A DNA stretch of 64,000 nt, taken from Nitrosomonadales bacterium (lineage in GTDB: Bacteria; Pseudomonadota; Gammaproteobacteria; Burkholderiales; Gallionellaceae). The stretch spans positions 124,001 to 188,000 of the forward strand of contig JACQFX010000013.1 in the NCBI GenBank assembly GCA_016199835.1. The letters are read 5' to 3'. Of this stretch, positions 11,535 through 22,195 are shown one piece after another. Within the stretch, counting starts at the first letter, position 1. The number at the start of each line of letters is the position of its first letter. The notes beneath the pieces are model-generated. The model searched no databases, was not told the DNA's origin, and worked only from the letters and a program-made list of their open reading frames with translations. Both the position numbers and the translations under genes were made by a program.

Positions 11535-14099
11535 ATGAAACGCATGTTATTCAATGCGACACAACCGGAAGAACTCCGTGTCGCCATCGTTGACGGTCAG
11601 AAACTCATAGACCTCGACATTGAAACCGCCGGTAAAGAGCAACGCAAGAGCAACATCTACAAGGCCGTCATCACCCGTATCGAGCCCAGCCTCGAAGCGG
11701 CGTTCGTCGAATACGGCGGCAGCCGCCACGGCTTCCTGCCGTTCAAGGAAGTCGCCCCACAGTTCTACCGCGAAGGTGCGGGCAATCGCCCCAGCATCAA
11801 GGAAGCGCTGCGCGAAGGCCAGGAGCTGCTGGTGCAGGTGGAAAAAGACGAGCGCGGCAACAAGGGCGCGGCGCTGACCACCTATATCAGTCTGGCTGGC
11901 CGCTACATCGTCCTGATGCCGAACAACCCCAATGGAGGCGGCGTATCGCGCCGCATCGAAGGTGAAGACCGCAACGAATTGCGCGACGTGCTGGCGCAAC
12001 TCGAAGTGCCGCAAGGCATGAGCATCATTGCCCGCACCGCCGGCATCGGCCGCAATCTCGAAGAACTGCAATGGGATATGAACTACCTCAAGCAGTTGTG
12101 GGACGCCATCGAAGGCGCAGCCAAGACCGAAAAAGCGCCGTCGTTAATCTATCTGGAAAGCAGCCTGGTGGTACGCGCCATCCGCGACTATTTCCATCCA
12201 GACATCGGCGAGATCCTGGTAGATACCGACGACATTTTCCAGCAGGCACAGGCCTTCATGGGCACGGTGATGCCGGCAAATGTAAATCGCATCAAGCGCT
12301 ATCACGACGACGTGCCGCTGTTCTCGCGCTTCCAGATCGAACACCAGATCGAGTCGGCACATTCGCGCCAGGTGAACCTGCCGTCCGGCGGTGCCATCGT
12401 GATCGACCACACCGAAGCACTGACCGCGATCGACATCAACTCGGCGCGCGCCACGCGCGGCGGCGACATCGAAGCCACCGCGCTGAACACCAACCTGGAA
12501 GCTGCCGACGAAATTGCGCGCCAGTTGCGTTTGCGCGACCTGGGCGGATTGATCGTGATCGACTTCATCGATATGGAAAGCAGCCGCAACCAGCGCGACG
12601 TGGAAAACCGTTTGCGCGACGCGCTGCGTTACGACCGCGCGCGCGTACAGACCGGCAAGATCTCGCGCTTCGGCCTGCTGGAGCTGTCGCGCCAGCGCCT
12701 GCAACCCAGTTTGTCCGAACTGACCTACATGCCCTGCCCGCGCTGCAACGGCATCGGCCATATACGCGGCACCGAGTCCACCGCCTTGCACATCCTGCGC
12801 ATCATCCAGGAAGAGGCGATGAAAGAGAACAGCGCCGCTATCCACGTGCAAGTGCCGGTAGACGTCGCCACTTTCCTGCTCAATGAGAAGCGCGCCGACA
12901 TCCATCGCATCGAGTCGCGCCTGCACGCTGGCATCACGCTTATCCCCAACCCGCATCTGGAAACACCGCACTATAGCGTGACCCGTTTGCGCCAGGACGA
13001 TCTGCACGGCGATGTGCTGCAAGCCAGCTATATGCTGGTGGAAAAACCCGAAGAACGCGATGCCGCCGCCGAAGCCGCGCAGGAGATCAAGGGGCAGCGC
13101 CAGCAGGCCGCAGTTCAGGGCATCACCCCGGCGCAACCAGCCCCCATCCGGACTCCCGAGCCCGCAGCACCCGCACCGCAGCAACCTTCTTTCTTCAGCA
13201 AATTTTTCGGTTGGCTCAAATCGCCCGAGCCCGTGCAGCCAGCCGAGAAACCCGCCGAGAGCAAGCCGCGCGAACGCAATCAGCCACGCCGCGAACGCGA
13301 AGCTGGGCGCGATGGAAACAGGCAGGAAGGCAAAGGCCGCCGCGAGCGTCCTGAAGGTGGCAAGCCTCGCCAGGAGCGCAATGAAGGTGCGCGTGCAGAG
13401 CGTCCGGAAAAGACAGAGAAACCTGCCCGCACCGAGGCCGCGCCCCGACAGCAACAGGAAGCGCGCGCGGAACGTCCTCCGCGTCCGCCACGCACAGAGG
13501 CCGCACCAGCAGGGACAGCGGGAAATCCGGAAGCTGCCGCCGCGACCACGGCCGAGCAAATTGCCGATAACGCCAACCGCGAGGGACGCAAGCGCGGTCG
13601 CCGTGGCGGTCGCCGCGAACGCGAACGCCGCGAACAGGAAGGGCAAGTCGCAGGTGCGCCAGCTACGGACGAAGCGAATGAAACTACTGTGGCAGTGGAA
13701 ACCAAGCACCACGTTGAAACGCCAGTGCCGACTCCGCTTGCCGAACCTCAAGCAGCCCATGCCGTTACATCTGTAGTAGCCGAACAAGTTGCACCTGAGC
13801 CAGCTCATGAGCCGGTGACTGTTCACGTCGAAGCTGTTGTAGCTCATGCAGAAGCTGCCATAGCCCCAATGCCCGCCCCGGTACCGGTACAAGCCAGTTT
13901 GCCGATAGCCGCTCCGGAAGCGAAAAGCGACCTGGTGCAGATCGAAACCGATCCAGCCAAACGCGCCAGCACGGCAATTCCGGTCATCGAAGCCACATCG
14001 CCTGCGCCGCGCCGCCGTTCACGTCCACGTGAGGTTTACAGCATGGAGAACAGTGAGCCGCTGGTGCAGATCGAGACGCAAAACACACCGCCGAACTAA
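11535..14099 (+). CDS. rne: Ribonuclease E
   Basis: An endoribonuclease of 854 residues that starts mRNA decay and matures rRNA and tRNA. The N-terminal catalytic half has an S1 domain (from about residue 35), the DNase I-like core with [11 protein letters not shown] and VIDFIDM carrying the metal-binding Asp residues, and the Zn-link C401-P-R-C404. After about residue 540 the sequence becomes a low-complexity, Arg/Pro/Glu-rich scaffold with repeated RRERE blocks and a [11 protein letters not shown] segment, expected to bind RNA and degradosome partners. The tail then turns Val/Ala/Pro-rich and ends in a short conserved-looking block. The length is normal for betaproteobacterial RNase E rather than RNase G. 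It is followed by a strong terminator. Confidence 0.96.
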   Translation: MKRMLFNATQPEELRVAIVDGQKLIDLDIETAGKEQRKSNIYKAVITRIEPSLEAAFVEYGGSRHGFLPFKEVAPQFYREGAGNRPSIKEALREGQELLVQVEKDERGNKGAALTTYISLAGRYIVLMPNNPNGGGVSRRIEGEDRNELRDVLAQLEVPQGMSIIARTAGIGRNLEELQWDMNYLKQLWDAIEGAAKTEKAPSLIYLESSLVVRAIRDYFHPDIGEILVDTDDIFQQAQAFMGTVMPANVNRIKRYHDDVPLFSRFQIEHQIESAHSRQVNLPSGGAIVIDHTEALTAIDINSARATRGGDIEATALNTNLEAADEIARQLRLRDLGGLIVIDFIDMESSRNQRDVENRLRDALRYDRARVQTGKISRFGLLELSRQRLQPSLSELTYMPCPRCNGIGHIRGTESTALHILRIIQEEAMKENSAAIHVQVPVDVATFLLNEKRADIHRIESRLHAGITLIPNPHLETPHYSVTRLRQDDLHGDVLQASYMLVEKPEERDAAAEAAQEIKGQRQQAAVQGITPAQPAPIRTPEPAAPAPQQPSFFSKFFGWLKSPEPVQPAEKPAESKPRERNQPRREREAGRDGNRQEGKGRRERPEGGKPRQERNEGARAERPEKTEKPARTEAAPRQQQEARAERPPRPPRTEAAPAGTAGNPEAAAATTAEQIADNANREGRKRGRRGGRRERERREQEGQVAGAPATDEANETTVAVETKHHVETPVPTPLAEPQAAHAVTSVVAEQVAPEPAHEPVTVHVEAVVAHAEAAIAPMPAPVPVQASLPIAAPEAKSDLVQIETDPAKRASTAIPVIEATSPAPRRRSRPREVYSMENSEPLVQIETQNTPPN

Positions 14100-14116
14100 G
14101 ATACCCGGCGCACAAG

Positions 14117-14155
14117 AAAAAAGCCGCATGGTTTGTGACCATGCGGCTTTTTATT
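14117..14155. terminator. Bidirectional intrinsic terminator between rne and the phosphatase gene
   Basis: AAAGCCGCATGGT (14120-14132) and ACCATGCGGCTTT (14138-14150) form a perfect 13-bp stem with a 5-nt loop, flanked by A-tract and T-tract. It can serve both rne (plus) and the convergent gene ending at 14169. Confidence 0.92.
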
Positions 14156-14168
14156 TACGCCCTGCTTT

Positions 14169-14648
14169 CTAAATCCGGCCCTTGCGTATGTGTTGCAGCA
14201 AACCCTCTGCCGCATCCTCCACCATGTCCAGCACACGCTCGAACCCATCCGCTCCGCCGTAATAGGGATCGGGCACTTCGCGTGCTTCATGACCGGTGGC
14301 AAATTCGAGGAACAGCCCGAGATGACTCTCGGCATCGTGCGGACGCAAGCGTTGCAGTATGGCAAGGTTGGCATGATCCATCGCCAGCACATAATCGAAA
14401 CGTCTGAAGTCGGCCACCTCCACTTGCCGCCCGCGCAACATGCTCATGTCATAACCGCGCCGTGATGCGGCGTGCTGCGTACGCGCATCCGGCGGCTCAC
14501 CGATATGATAATCATGCGTGCCCGCCGAGTCGATCAGGATGTTCTGACCAAGCTCCGCCGCCTCGATGCGCGCACGAAATACCGCTTCAGCGGTGGGCGA
14601 GCGGCAGATGTTGCCCATGCAGATAAAAAGCACTCTGATTGTTTTCAT
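14169..14648 (-). CDS. Low-molecular-weight protein-tyrosine phosphatase
   Basis: A cytoplasmic phosphatase of about 159 residues. The P-loop CMGNICRS (C-x5-R) lies at residues 9-15 and the general-acid Asp in VPDPYYGG near the C-terminus, the order typical of the LMW-PTP fold. I chose ATG 14648, which puts the P-loop directly after the first beta strand as in the family; 40 residues could be added upstream but have no family character. Such enzymes act on bacterial tyrosine kinases in capsule export or on small-molecule phosphates. No kinase gene adjoins it here, so its partner is unknown. Confidence 0.88.
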   Translation of the reverse strand: MKTIRVLFICMGNICRSPTAEAVFRARIEAAELGQNILIDSAGTHDYHIGEPPDARTQHAASRRGYDMSMLRGRQVEVADFRRFDYVLAMDHANLAILQRLRPHDAESHLGLFLEFATGHEAREVPDPYYGGADGFERVLDMVEDAAEGLLQHIRKGRI

Positions 14649-14789
14649 GATGTTCAATAAATTATGGCTGTTCTGGCGGCTAAAAACGCGCAAAAACAAC
14701 CCATTACATGCCAATATAATCAAGTAGTTACCACGCGATTTTGGAGAGCGAATTGAGCGTGTCGGCAATACGGAAATCCCAAGTGATGA

Positions 14790-15974
14790 CTACCGCTTGA
14801 ATGTGGGTATTGCGCGGATCATGAAATCATCAAAGAGCGGAACAGTAAAATCCATGTCACCGTGCGCGGGGCTATAGATCATCCCTTTGTTGATTAGTTT
14901 TGCCCGGACAGGGCCGAGGCTGGTCACTTTAACTTTCAGAATGTCAGCGATGTCCCCCGTACGATGCGCACCCGTCCCTAGCTCTGCTATTGCTCTTAAA
15001 AAATTCTTTTCGCTTGGTGTCAGGCGATCAAAACGCACCCGAAAAAAATTTTCATCGAGACGCGGGATAACTGCCTTCTTGGCATCACGGACAACCTGCA
15101 AGGTAATCGGGCTTTTTGTTGCCAGGTTCCAGGCGACATAGCCCCATTCTTGAAGAAAATACGGATACCCCTTGGTCTGATGAAAAACTTCATTCAACGC
15201 GGCATCCTCAAAAGCAACTCCAGCTTCTTGTGCTGGTTCCTGCAATGCTTTTGCCGTGTCTGTTTGCGAGAGCGCTCCGATAATCGGGAAGCTGAAAAGC
15301 CGCTCGGCATACGACTTCGATTCACCGGCCATACCGGGAAGAATAGGCAAGCCAGCCCCCAGCAATACCAGCGGTAGTTGGTGCTGCTGAATCTTGTGCA
15401 TCGCCATGATTAGCGCGCCCAACTCTTTCTGGCTGAAGTATTGAATCTCATCAATGAAGATAGCCACTGCGCTGTTGCGATCCTCTGCCGCTTCGCCGAT
15501 TGCGACAAATAGATTGGGCAGGTCAATTTCCAAATCGCCGCTGTCAGCCGAACCCTTCTCCGGGTCAATGTCCAGCCCGATGCTGACGTCGCCCACCGTA
15601 AGTTTGAGCGCCCCGATAAAGCTGCGCAGCACAGCCAGGCCGCGCTTGACCTTGTCTCCGGTTCCAGCCATCCGATCCAGATCATAAAGAAGGCTACGCA
15701 AATACGGAGCTATCAGCGTACCTAACGCTTTTCCCTCGTGCGCCTCGATAGCAATGGTGCGGTATCCATCACCGTCCGCCATGCGTTTGATTTCGTTTAG
15801 CAGCACAGTTTTGCCTACCCCGCGCAAGCCGGTCAACAGCATACTTTTCTCAGGTTTTTTCTGTTTTACTCTGCCTAACAGAATGCGCGCCTGTTCCAGC
15901 ACGGGGTCTCGCCCCACCAACTCGGGAGGTGGCGAACCAGCGCCGGGAGAAAAAGGATTTTTGATGGGATCCAC
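14790..15974 (-). CDS. ORC/Cdc6-like AAA ATPase with C-terminal winged helix
   Basis: A predicted ATPase of 394 residues in the AAA_16/STAND-like group. Walker A GLRGVGKT is near residue 50, Walker B with sensor-like context IFIDEIQYF near residue 172, and a conserved Arg-rich lid follows. Residues after about 300 (LTPSEKNFLRAIAELG to VRAKLINKGMI) look like a winged helix. The opening PFSPGAGSPPPELVGRD is typical of this family, often found as isolated genes or as partners of mobile or defence genes. No partner sits next to it here. Function unknown. Confidence 0.7.
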   Translation of the reverse strand: MDPIKNPFSPGAGSPPPELVGRDPVLEQARILLGRVKQKKPEKSMLLTGLRGVGKTVLLNEIKRMADGDGYRTIAIEAHEGKALGTLIAPYLRSLLYDLDRMAGTGDKVKRGLAVLRSFIGALKLTVGDVSIGLDIDPEKGSADSGDLEIDLPNLFVAIGEAAEDRNSAVAIFIDEIQYFSQKELGALIMAMHKIQQHQLPLVLLGAGLPILPGMAGESKSYAERLFSFPIIGALSQTDTAKALQEPAQEAGVAFEDAALNEVFHQTKGYPYFLQEWGYVAWNLATKSPITLQVVRDAKKAVIPRLDENFFRVRFDRLTPSEKNFLRAIAELGTGAHRTGDIADILKVKVTSLGPVRAKLINKGMIYSPAHGDMDFTVPLFDDFMIRAIPTFKR

Positions 15975-16379
15975 GGTCTAGTTATACCTATTTATATCAA
16001 CTTATACATGGAATGAATAATAAGTCAGTATAAATTCTTATGCAACTTCGTAGCCTGCCGCCAGCGGTAGTTGTTCGGAATAACCGAACATGCCTAGATG
16101 ACCCGTTATGCCGAACCGCTGGAACAGCGCACGCTGGCAGATACCAGCCGCAGATTATACAAATCGCTGGACAATATCCTCCGCGAAAAAATGTGTCGCC
16201 TTCACCGCAAGATGTTCGGCCGTTTTCTGCTCGAATTTACAGCCCGATATTCTACACGAATGCACCATGGCACCAGTTCTGCCGGCTTCTTCCAAAATGA
16301 ACATGAGTCAGGCAGTAATATTGTTTACGCGTTACAATCGGCTGTGATTACACCCAAGCAAATCTGGCTAAAACCTCTC
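15975..16379. other. 405-bp gap upstream of the M48 peptidase gene
   Basis: The first part is AT-rich (TTATAC occurs twice), a likely promoter area for the divergent AAA ATPase gene. A small inverted repeat GTTCGG-AATAA-CCGAAC lies at 16072-16088. The plus frame of the peptidase gene stays open back to an ATG at 16098, but the translated 94 residues show no domain or signal-peptide character, so I treat them as non-coding or uncertain. Confidence 0.45.
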
Positions 16380-17153
16380 ATGGCAAGGGCAATGCTGTTG
16401 CTGATCGCAGCCATCCTTTCCGCCTGCGCCAGCAACCACCGCGCTTCCAGGCTGTGGGATGCCTCATCCATAACAGACTATCCAGACGACTTCCGTCTCA
16501 CCTTCAGGGATAAACCCAAAGGCAAGGTCGTTGCCACAGTCAACGTCGCCGACATCAAGAATGCCGCGCTCATCAAACAGCGCATTGAAAATGCCGCTGG
16601 CGAATTGCGCACAAATTTCCTGGTCTCGGACGACACTCAACCCAATGGCTTTTCCTTTGTCGGACACGGCGGAAGAAACATTGCCATCACCATCGGCATG
16701 ATCAAGCTTCTGGGGCAGGATGACGCCGCCATGGCCGCCCTGTTCGGCCATGAACTCGCACACCTGTATCTGGAACACGGGAACATGCGGCAAAACCGCG
16801 AAGAAAACCGCGTTATGAGCTCTGTCGCCCTGTCTTTCGCGCTGGGTATGGTCGGCATCCCTGCGCCCTCGCCTTTCACTGATGCCGCAACCGCCACAAT
16901 CACCAATGCCTATTCGCGAGACGATGAACGCGATGCAGACCGTTTCGGAATGATGATCATGGCGCATGCCGGCTTTGATCCGGAAGGTGCCGTGCGTCTA
17001 CAGGAAAAACTCGGCGGGGTTTACGGCGACTCCAACCTGGCCTTCATGAGCACACACCCAACCAGCTCGGAACGTGTCGAGAACATGAAGCGCCTGGCGC
17101 TGGAAAATAGGCCTGATATTGTGCCGACACTGGCGGAGAAGCTGGAGAACTAA
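16380..17153 (+). CDS. M48-family zinc metallopeptidase, lipoprotein
   Basis: A periplasmic peptidase of 257 residues. From ATG 16380 the protein opens with MARAMLLLIAAILSAC, a lipoprotein signal with lipobox LSAC. The zinc motif HELAH is at residue 124, and the downstream DERDADRFG gives the third ligand region (ExxxD). This resembles BepA/LoiP-type envelope quality-control peptidases, here without the TPR domain of BepA. A GTG at 16344 would also give a workable signal peptide; the still longer frame from 16098 does not. It stands alone, about 100 bp before cysG. Confidence 0.85.
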   Translation: MARAMLLLIAAILSACASNHRASRLWDASSITDYPDDFRLTFRDKPKGKVVATVNVADIKNAALIKQRIENAAGELRTNFLVSDDTQPNGFSFVGHGGRNIAITIGMIKLLGQDDAAMAALFGHELAHLYLEHGNMRQNREENRVMSSVALSFALGMVGIPAPSPFTDAATATITNAYSRDDERDADRFGMMIMAHAGFDPEGAVRLQEKLGGVYGDSNLAFMSTHPTSSERVENMKRLALENRPDIVPTLAEKLEN

Positions 17154-17256
17154 AATATGACAGACAAGTTGGCGGCTAAATCCTGGAGCCATTGCGATTC
17201 CCAAGGCCGCTAAAGCAATGATCTAAGTTATGACCTGACCTGAAAAGATTATAAAC

Positions 17257-18633
17257 ATGGATTTCTTCCCGATCTTCCTCAACATCAAAAACCAACCCTG
17301 CCTGGTTGTAGGCGGCGGCACAGTGGCCGTGCGCAAAGCCGCACTGTTGTTGCAAGCCGGCGCGAAACTGCGCATCGTCGCACCGCAACTGGATAAGGGA
17401 TTCGAGCTGCCGCATGGCAGCGAATACCTCGCCGAACGCTTTCAGCCCTCACAGCTCGACGGTATGGCACTGGTGATTGCGGCGACGGACGATGCAGCCG
17501 TCAACGAGCAGGTTTCGCGCGGGGCGAAGCTGCGCAACATCCCGGTTAACGTCGTGGATAATCCAGAACTGTGCTCTTTCATCATGCCCGCGATCCTCGA
17601 CCGCTCGCCGCTGGTCGTAGCGTTCTCCACCGGCGGTGCATCGCCCGTGCTGGCGCGCCTGATGCGCGGCAAGCTGGAAGCATTGATCCCGCAGGCTTAT
17701 GGGCGGCTGGCCGATTTTGCTGCGCGCTTCCGCGACCTTATAAAACAGCGCATAGACACGCCCGCACAGCGACGCATCTTCTGGGAAGACATGCTGGATG
17801 GTGCAGTCGCGGAGAAAGTTTTTGCAGGCGACGAGAAAGCTGCCGAAGCGATGCTGCTGGCGCAACTGGAACAGCCCCAGGCGCAGGCGCGCGGCGAGGT
17901 ATATCTGGTTGGTGCCGGCCCCGGCGATCCGGACTTGCTGACTTTCCGCGCCTTGCGCCTGATGCAGAAGGCCGACGTGGTGCTGTACGATAACCTCGTG
18001 TCCAAGCCGATACTGGAAATGACCCGGCGCGATGCGCAGCGCATCTTTGTCGGCAAGCGGCGCGACAATCACACGCTGCCGCAGGAGGAGATCAACGAAC
18101 TGCTGGTGCGCCTGGCGCTGGAAGGCAAGCGCGTGTTGCGCCTCAAGGGCGGTGACCCGTTCATCTTCGGGCGCGGTGGCGAAGAAATCGAGGAACTGGC
18201 CGGGCACCATATCCATTTTCAGGTGGTGCCTGGCATTACCGCCGCCTCGGGCGTCGCCACCTATGCGGGCATCCCGCTTACGCATCGCGACCACGCGCAG
18301 TCCTGCGTGTTCGTCACCGGCCATCTGAAGCAAGGCGGCCTTGATCTGGATTGGGAGAAGCTCGCCGTGCCCAACCAGACCATCGTGGTTTATATGGGAC
18401 TGCAAGGGCTGGAGACCTTGTGCGGCAAGCTCATCACACACGGCCTGTCGCCCGATACGCCCATCGCCATCGTGCAGCATGGCACCCGGACGACCCAGCG
18501 CGTGGTATGCGGCACGCTGGGGACGTTGCCGCAGAATCCGGAAGTGGCGGAGTTGCAGGCGCCGACGCTGATCATCGTGGGCGGCGTGGTTACGTTGCGC
18601 AAGAAACTGGCCTGGTTCAAACCAGGCACCTAA
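17257..18633 (+). CDS. cysG: Siroheme synthase CysG
   Basis: A trifunctional fusion of 458 residues making siroheme from uroporphyrinogen III. The N-terminal Met8p-like part has [12 protein letters not shown] for NAD and the [12 protein letters not shown] region for dehydrogenase and ferrochelatase activity. The C-terminal uroporphyrinogen-III methyltransferase starts with [13 protein letters not shown] and has [16 protein letters not shown] and PGITAASG. Length and order match E. coli CysG. Siroheme would serve assimilatory or reverse-dissimilatory sulfite reductase and nitrite reductase. No such enzyme is in the window, but the apr/qmo genes 13 kb away make a sulfur role plausible. Confidence 0.96.
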   Translation: MDFFPIFLNIKNQPCLVVGGGTVAVRKAALLLQAGAKLRIVAPQLDKGFELPHGSEYLAERFQPSQLDGMALVIAATDDAAVNEQVSRGAKLRNIPVNVVDNPELCSFIMPAILDRSPLVVAFSTGGASPVLARLMRGKLEALIPQAYGRLADFAARFRDLIKQRIDTPAQRRIFWEDMLDGAVAEKVFAGDEKAAEAMLLAQLEQPQAQARGEVYLVGAGPGDPDLLTFRALRLMQKADVVLYDNLVSKPILEMTRRDAQRIFVGKRRDNHTLPQEEINELLVRLALEGKRVLRLKGGDPFIFGRGGEEIEELAGHHIHFQVVPGITAASGVATYAGIPLTHRDHAQSCVFVTGHLKQGGLDLDWEKLAVPNQTIVVYMGLQGLETLCGKLITHGLSPDTPIAIVQHGTRTTQRVVCGTLGTLPQNPEVAELQAPTLIIVGGVVTLRKKLAWFKPGT

Positions 18634-18788
18634 TGGAAGCGTGGCGGAGGTACGCCATGACTTCACTGACTCCGAAAAAATTCACGCCCATATTGTGGTA
18701 ACTTGAAAAATGAGCGAGGATGCCGCCTTGCTGCATCAACCTAAAATAATAGTGGCATGTTGTCGTCTTATCCAAACACGAGGGAAAT

Positions 18789-19499
18789 ATGAATAGCGCA
18801 ATGAGATTGAATTTATTCAAGCCATTCCTGGCTGCGTTTTTTCTGCTGACAAGCGTCGGCGCTCAAGCCGATCTGCAAGGGGGGCGTAGCGCCTATAAGA
18901 ACAAGGATTTTGCAGCGGCCATGCAGGAGTTCAAGCCACTGGCGGACAGTGGCGTCGCGGTGGCGCAATTTTATGTCGGCCTGATGTATGACAACGGCGA
19001 AGGCGTGCTGCAAGATTATCAGCAGGCGATCACCTGGTATCGCAAAGCCGCCGAGCAGGGCTTCGCTCCGGCGCAGTCAAATCTGGGCATCGTTTACGAA
19101 ATGGGCGGACGGGTCGAACGCAACTACAAGACTGCCGTGTCCTGGTATCGCAAGGCTGCCGAACAGGGCGAAGCCACAGCCCAATTCAATCTTGGGGCCG
19201 TTTATTATGCAGGGCGCGGCGATGAGATCGCGCGCAATTATGACGAGGCAGCACTGTGGTATGGCAAGGCAGCCGAACAAGGCAATGCCGCCGCACAGAA
19301 CAGCCTTGGACGATTGTACGAAAACGGTCAAGGCGTGAAGACCGATTACGTGCAAGCCTACAAATGGTACGCACTGTCCGCAGCAAGCGGAAGTGAAACC
19401 GCCCAGCAAAACAAGGAATTTGTCGCGACCCGGCTCACTGAAGAACAGATAGCAGAAGCAGAGACTCTGGCAAAGGAATGGAAAGCAAAGCACAAGTAG
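18789..19499 (+). CDS. Exported Sel1-repeat protein
   Basis: A signal peptide (about 27 residues, cleavage after AQA) is followed by an alpha-solenoid of Sel1-like repeats, each built around patterns such as GVAVAQFYVGLMYDNGEGV and AITWYRKAAEQG, about five copies. AGGGA just before the ATG supports the start. Sel1 proteins act as scaffolds for protein-protein contacts in the periplasm; no specific partner can be named. The gene is monocistronic, 155 nt after cysG. Confidence 0.88.
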   Translation: MNSAMRLNLFKPFLAAFFLLTSVGAQADLQGGRSAYKNKDFAAAMQEFKPLADSGVAVAQFYVGLMYDNGEGVLQDYQQAITWYRKAAEQGFAPAQSNLGIVYEMGGRVERNYKTAVSWYRKAAEQGEATAQFNLGAVYYAGRGDEIARNYDEAALWYGKAAEQGNAAAQNSLGRLYENGQGVKTDYVQAYKWYALSAASGSETAQQNKEFVATRLTEEQIAEAETLAKEWKAKHK

Positions 19500-19615
19500 G
19501 AACTGCGTATACGCGTCGTGACCATCCATATCACGCATCCATAGCGTCAACTCGTCCGGGCACAATTCCGGACAACGCAACATAAGTCACCACGAAACTT
19601 CGGGATACTTGGGAT

Positions 19616-20929
19616 ATGCAATCAGGCTTTCGCTGCATCAGGATCATATTCACCCTGGTCATGCTCATGTGCAGTGCAGCCTCATCATTTGCGGGTGATA
19701 CACCACAGGCCGCGTCGGCGGAACCTGAATACACCGTCACTGTCGCCCCCAAAGACAAATCCCATCCCCATTTCGGAAAAGGCAGCCAGCTCGGTTTCGT
19801 CATCGACGGTACGCAGGGGCGTGAGCTGGTCGTGGTGCGCGGCAAGACTTACCGTTTCAACGTAAACACCAGTCCCATGCATGATTTCTATCTGACCACT
19901 GGCGCGATAGGCTGGGGCACCGCCGCCCTGACCGATGGCGTCAGCGGCAATTTCACTTTCCGTGGCACAGTCACGTTCAGGCCCGGCGCCGAGACGCCTG
20001 ACACCGTCTTTTACGGATGCCGTAACCACCAGTTCATGGGCGGCGAGATTCATGTGGTCAACCCTGGCGACGAGGGCAAAATAAAGATCTCCGAACCGTT
20101 GTCCGCAGCTTCGGGAGTTCCTGCCAGCCGCCCGGCGCTGGACAAGAACGAAGTCAACCAGCGCCTTAACTTCGCAACCATGTTCATAACCAATTCAGAA
20201 GCTGCCAAACGCGTCGCAGCAAGCAGCGATGAAGAAGCCAAGGCGAAATACCAAAGCGCCCAGGACAAACTTGCGACCGGGACAACTGCGTTCGATTCCG
20301 GCAACCTGCCACTAGCGAAGTCCAGCATCGACGAGGCGATGGTGCTGATGACCGCAGCGGGGAAACTCGTCCCTTCCGAATCCGCCCAGAAACGGGCCAG
20401 GGCGCGAAATGAAGAGCTGCTGGTAGGCGTCATGTCCATGGAAGCTTCCTACAAACAGAACCGCGAGGATCTCATCAGGAATGGTGCGTCGAAGAACACG
20501 CCGCAGCTCGACAGCGACAGGATACACAACATAGTGGATGGCGCGCGCGCGCTTTCAGACGCTGGAAAATTCGAGGACTCGAACAAAGTACTTACCGGCG
20601 TCATGAGCGAGATATCAGGTTCACTAAACAAATTGCTTGCCAACAGCACCATGTCATATGACATGAAGTTTTCCTCGCTGGACGAGGAATACAGCTATGA
20701 ACTCGATCGTTTCGCTAGTCTGGAGAAATCCATCCCGCAAGCGGTAGAACAGAAGCAGCCGCCAGCGGAAACCCTCACACTGATGGAGTCCTATCTCAGT
20801 CAGGCAAAGGCGGCACGCGACCAGGCCAGCGCCGATGCCAAGCAGAAAAATTTTGGGTATGCGCTGGAAAGCATCAAGCACGGCACAGAGCAACTTGAGA
20901 CAGCGCTCAAATTGCTGGGCGTGCGTTAA
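19616..20929 (+). CDS. Exported cupredoxin-like protein with long helical C-terminal domain
   Basis: A signal peptide (cleavage near SSFA-GD, residues 25-26) is followed by a beta-rich domain of about 130 residues carrying a complete type-1-copper-like ligand set: H89 in SPMHDF and C135-R-N-H138-Q-F-M141. The CxxHxxM spacing is that of amicyanin. From about residue 180 to 437 the protein is strongly helical and charged, with heptad-like runs and no Cys. It could be a periplasmic electron carrier or copper protein tethered through a helical module. The fusion is not one I recognise. It converges on the next gene with only 9 nt between. Confidence 0.7.
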   Translation: MQSGFRCIRIIFTLVMLMCSAASSFAGDTPQAASAEPEYTVTVAPKDKSHPHFGKGSQLGFVIDGTQGRELVVVRGKTYRFNVNTSPMHDFYLTTGAIGWGTAALTDGVSGNFTFRGTVTFRPGAETPDTVFYGCRNHQFMGGEIHVVNPGDEGKIKISEPLSAASGVPASRPALDKNEVNQRLNFATMFITNSEAAKRVAASSDEEAKAKYQSAQDKLATGTTAFDSGNLPLAKSSIDEAMVLMTAAGKLVPSESAQKRARARNEELLVGVMSMEASYKQNREDLIRNGASKNTPQLDSDRIHNIVDGARALSDAGKFEDSNKVLTGVMSEISGSLNKLLANSTMSYDMKFSSLDEEYSYELDRFASLEKSIPQAVEQKQPPAETLTLMESYLSQAKAARDQASADAKQKNFGYALESIKHGTEQLETALKLLGVR

Positions 20930-20938
20930 CCATTCGCT

Positions 20939-22195
20939 TCAAATTGCCCTCAACACCGGCATGGGCAACTTCCTGATGAGCCGGAGCGCCACGACCGCAT
21001 TGAACACCGCATAGGCAATATAAGTGGTTAGCCACAACCCGCCTATTATGGTGATGGACAGATGCGACCTTGCCAACCAGATGAAGAGTGCAAAAAGCGG
21101 TAGCGACAGCAATTCGCCAATGGCGATCGCCCGCGTGGATTTATGCGCATACAGGTGGAACAAAAACAGCCAGGATATGATGCGCACGAAATCGCCCGCT
21201 AGGAACAACAAGAAACTGGTGGACGGCATCACGAATTGCCGGTTGAACAGGAACGACAGAATGTTTGTGCCTGCGACCGCAAGCGCAGCCAGACCGATGG
21301 CGGAAGGTACAATTACGTACAGGGATGATTTCTTCAGTACCATGAACGCATCAGGCTGCCAGTTTGCGGTCGCCATTCTGGGCAGCCAATAGATCGAGAA
21401 CGCGCCCGCCGCCAGCGCCGTGACCCAGTCTGAAGAACGCCATGCCGCATGCATCATGCCCACCTCCTGTACTGACAGGGCCTGGGCTACAACCAGGCGA
21501 ATGAACAACAGTGAGACGGGTGTTAAAATCCCGATAGCCAGACCAGGCAGGATGTAGGGGCGCAACTGTCGAATGTATGGCTGGTATATGGCCATGCCGT
21601 CTCTCGCCAGCCTGGAGACGCACCACCCAAGAACGACCATGCCGGCCAAACCCTGCGAGGCCACCAGATTGGTCAGCCGCCAATCTGCGGGAGAGAGCAG
21701 GACGATAATGAACGTCACCATACCGCCAAGCAGGGTCAGCCAGAAAATATGGGGATAGCTACGTTTGCCCACAAGAAAGGCATTCAGCACCCCCACATTG
21801 ATCGACATCCACCCAACGAGTGCCGCAAGCATCATGAGCGCAGGGGCGTACAACACTGAACTGGTCAGCGCGGGAGGCGCAATGAATAGCAGCAGGAAGA
21901 TGCAGGCCAATCCTGGCAACGCCACCGCGAGTGCCATCACCAGACAGGTGACCAGCAAACCATTGCGCTCCATTGGATCATGCGTCTTGGCGACCAGCAC
22001 CGACAATCCAGACGCTAAACCCGTGCACCCCACTCCGCTGATCAGGTCGATAATGGATTGCAGGTACGCCCACGTCGCGATCTCGTCCGGCCCGCCGTGC
22101 ATCGCCAGCAATTTCTCCCATATCGCCCGAAACAGCAACGTGGTCAGGATAGCGCAAAAAACCCAAAACATACCCAAGCTGAAGGAACTCTCCAC
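20939..22195 (-). CDS. Wzx-like polysaccharide flippase / MATE-type membrane protein
   Basis: A protein of 418 residues with about 12 hydrophobic segments and few charges, in the general pattern of the polysaccharide-transport (Wzx/MurJ/MATE) superfamily. No single motif proves the substrate. It is a lone gene, with no glycosyltransferase or polymerase beside it, which is unusual for O-antigen flippases. It diverges from the ankyrin gene with a 213-bp AT-richer spacer. Confidence 0.6.
   Translation of the reverse strand: MESSFSLGMFWVFCAILTTLLFRAIWEKLLAMHGGPDEIATWAYLQSIIDLISGVGCTGLASGLSVLVAKTHDPMERNGLLVTCLVMALAVALPGLACIFLLLFIAPPALTSSVLYAPALMMLAALVGWMSINVGVLNAFLVGKRSYPHIFWLTLLGGMVTFIIVLLSPADWRLTNLVASQGLAGMVVLGWCVSRLARDGMAIYQPYIRQLRPYILPGLAIGILTPVSLLFIRLVVAQALSVQEVGMMHAAWRSSDWVTALAAGAFSIYWLPRMATANWQPDAFMVLKKSSLYVIVPSAIGLAALAVAGTNILSFLFNRQFVMPSTSFLLFLAGDFVRIISWLFLFHLYAHKSTRAIAIGELLSLPLFALFIWLARSHLSITIIGGLWLTTYIAYAVFNAVVALRLIRKLPMPVLRAI

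Noticed and set aside
12144-13892. A 582-codon minus-strand frame opposite rne
   Set aside because: Composition follows the low-complexity Arg-rich region of RNase E on the other strand; no signal of a real protein.
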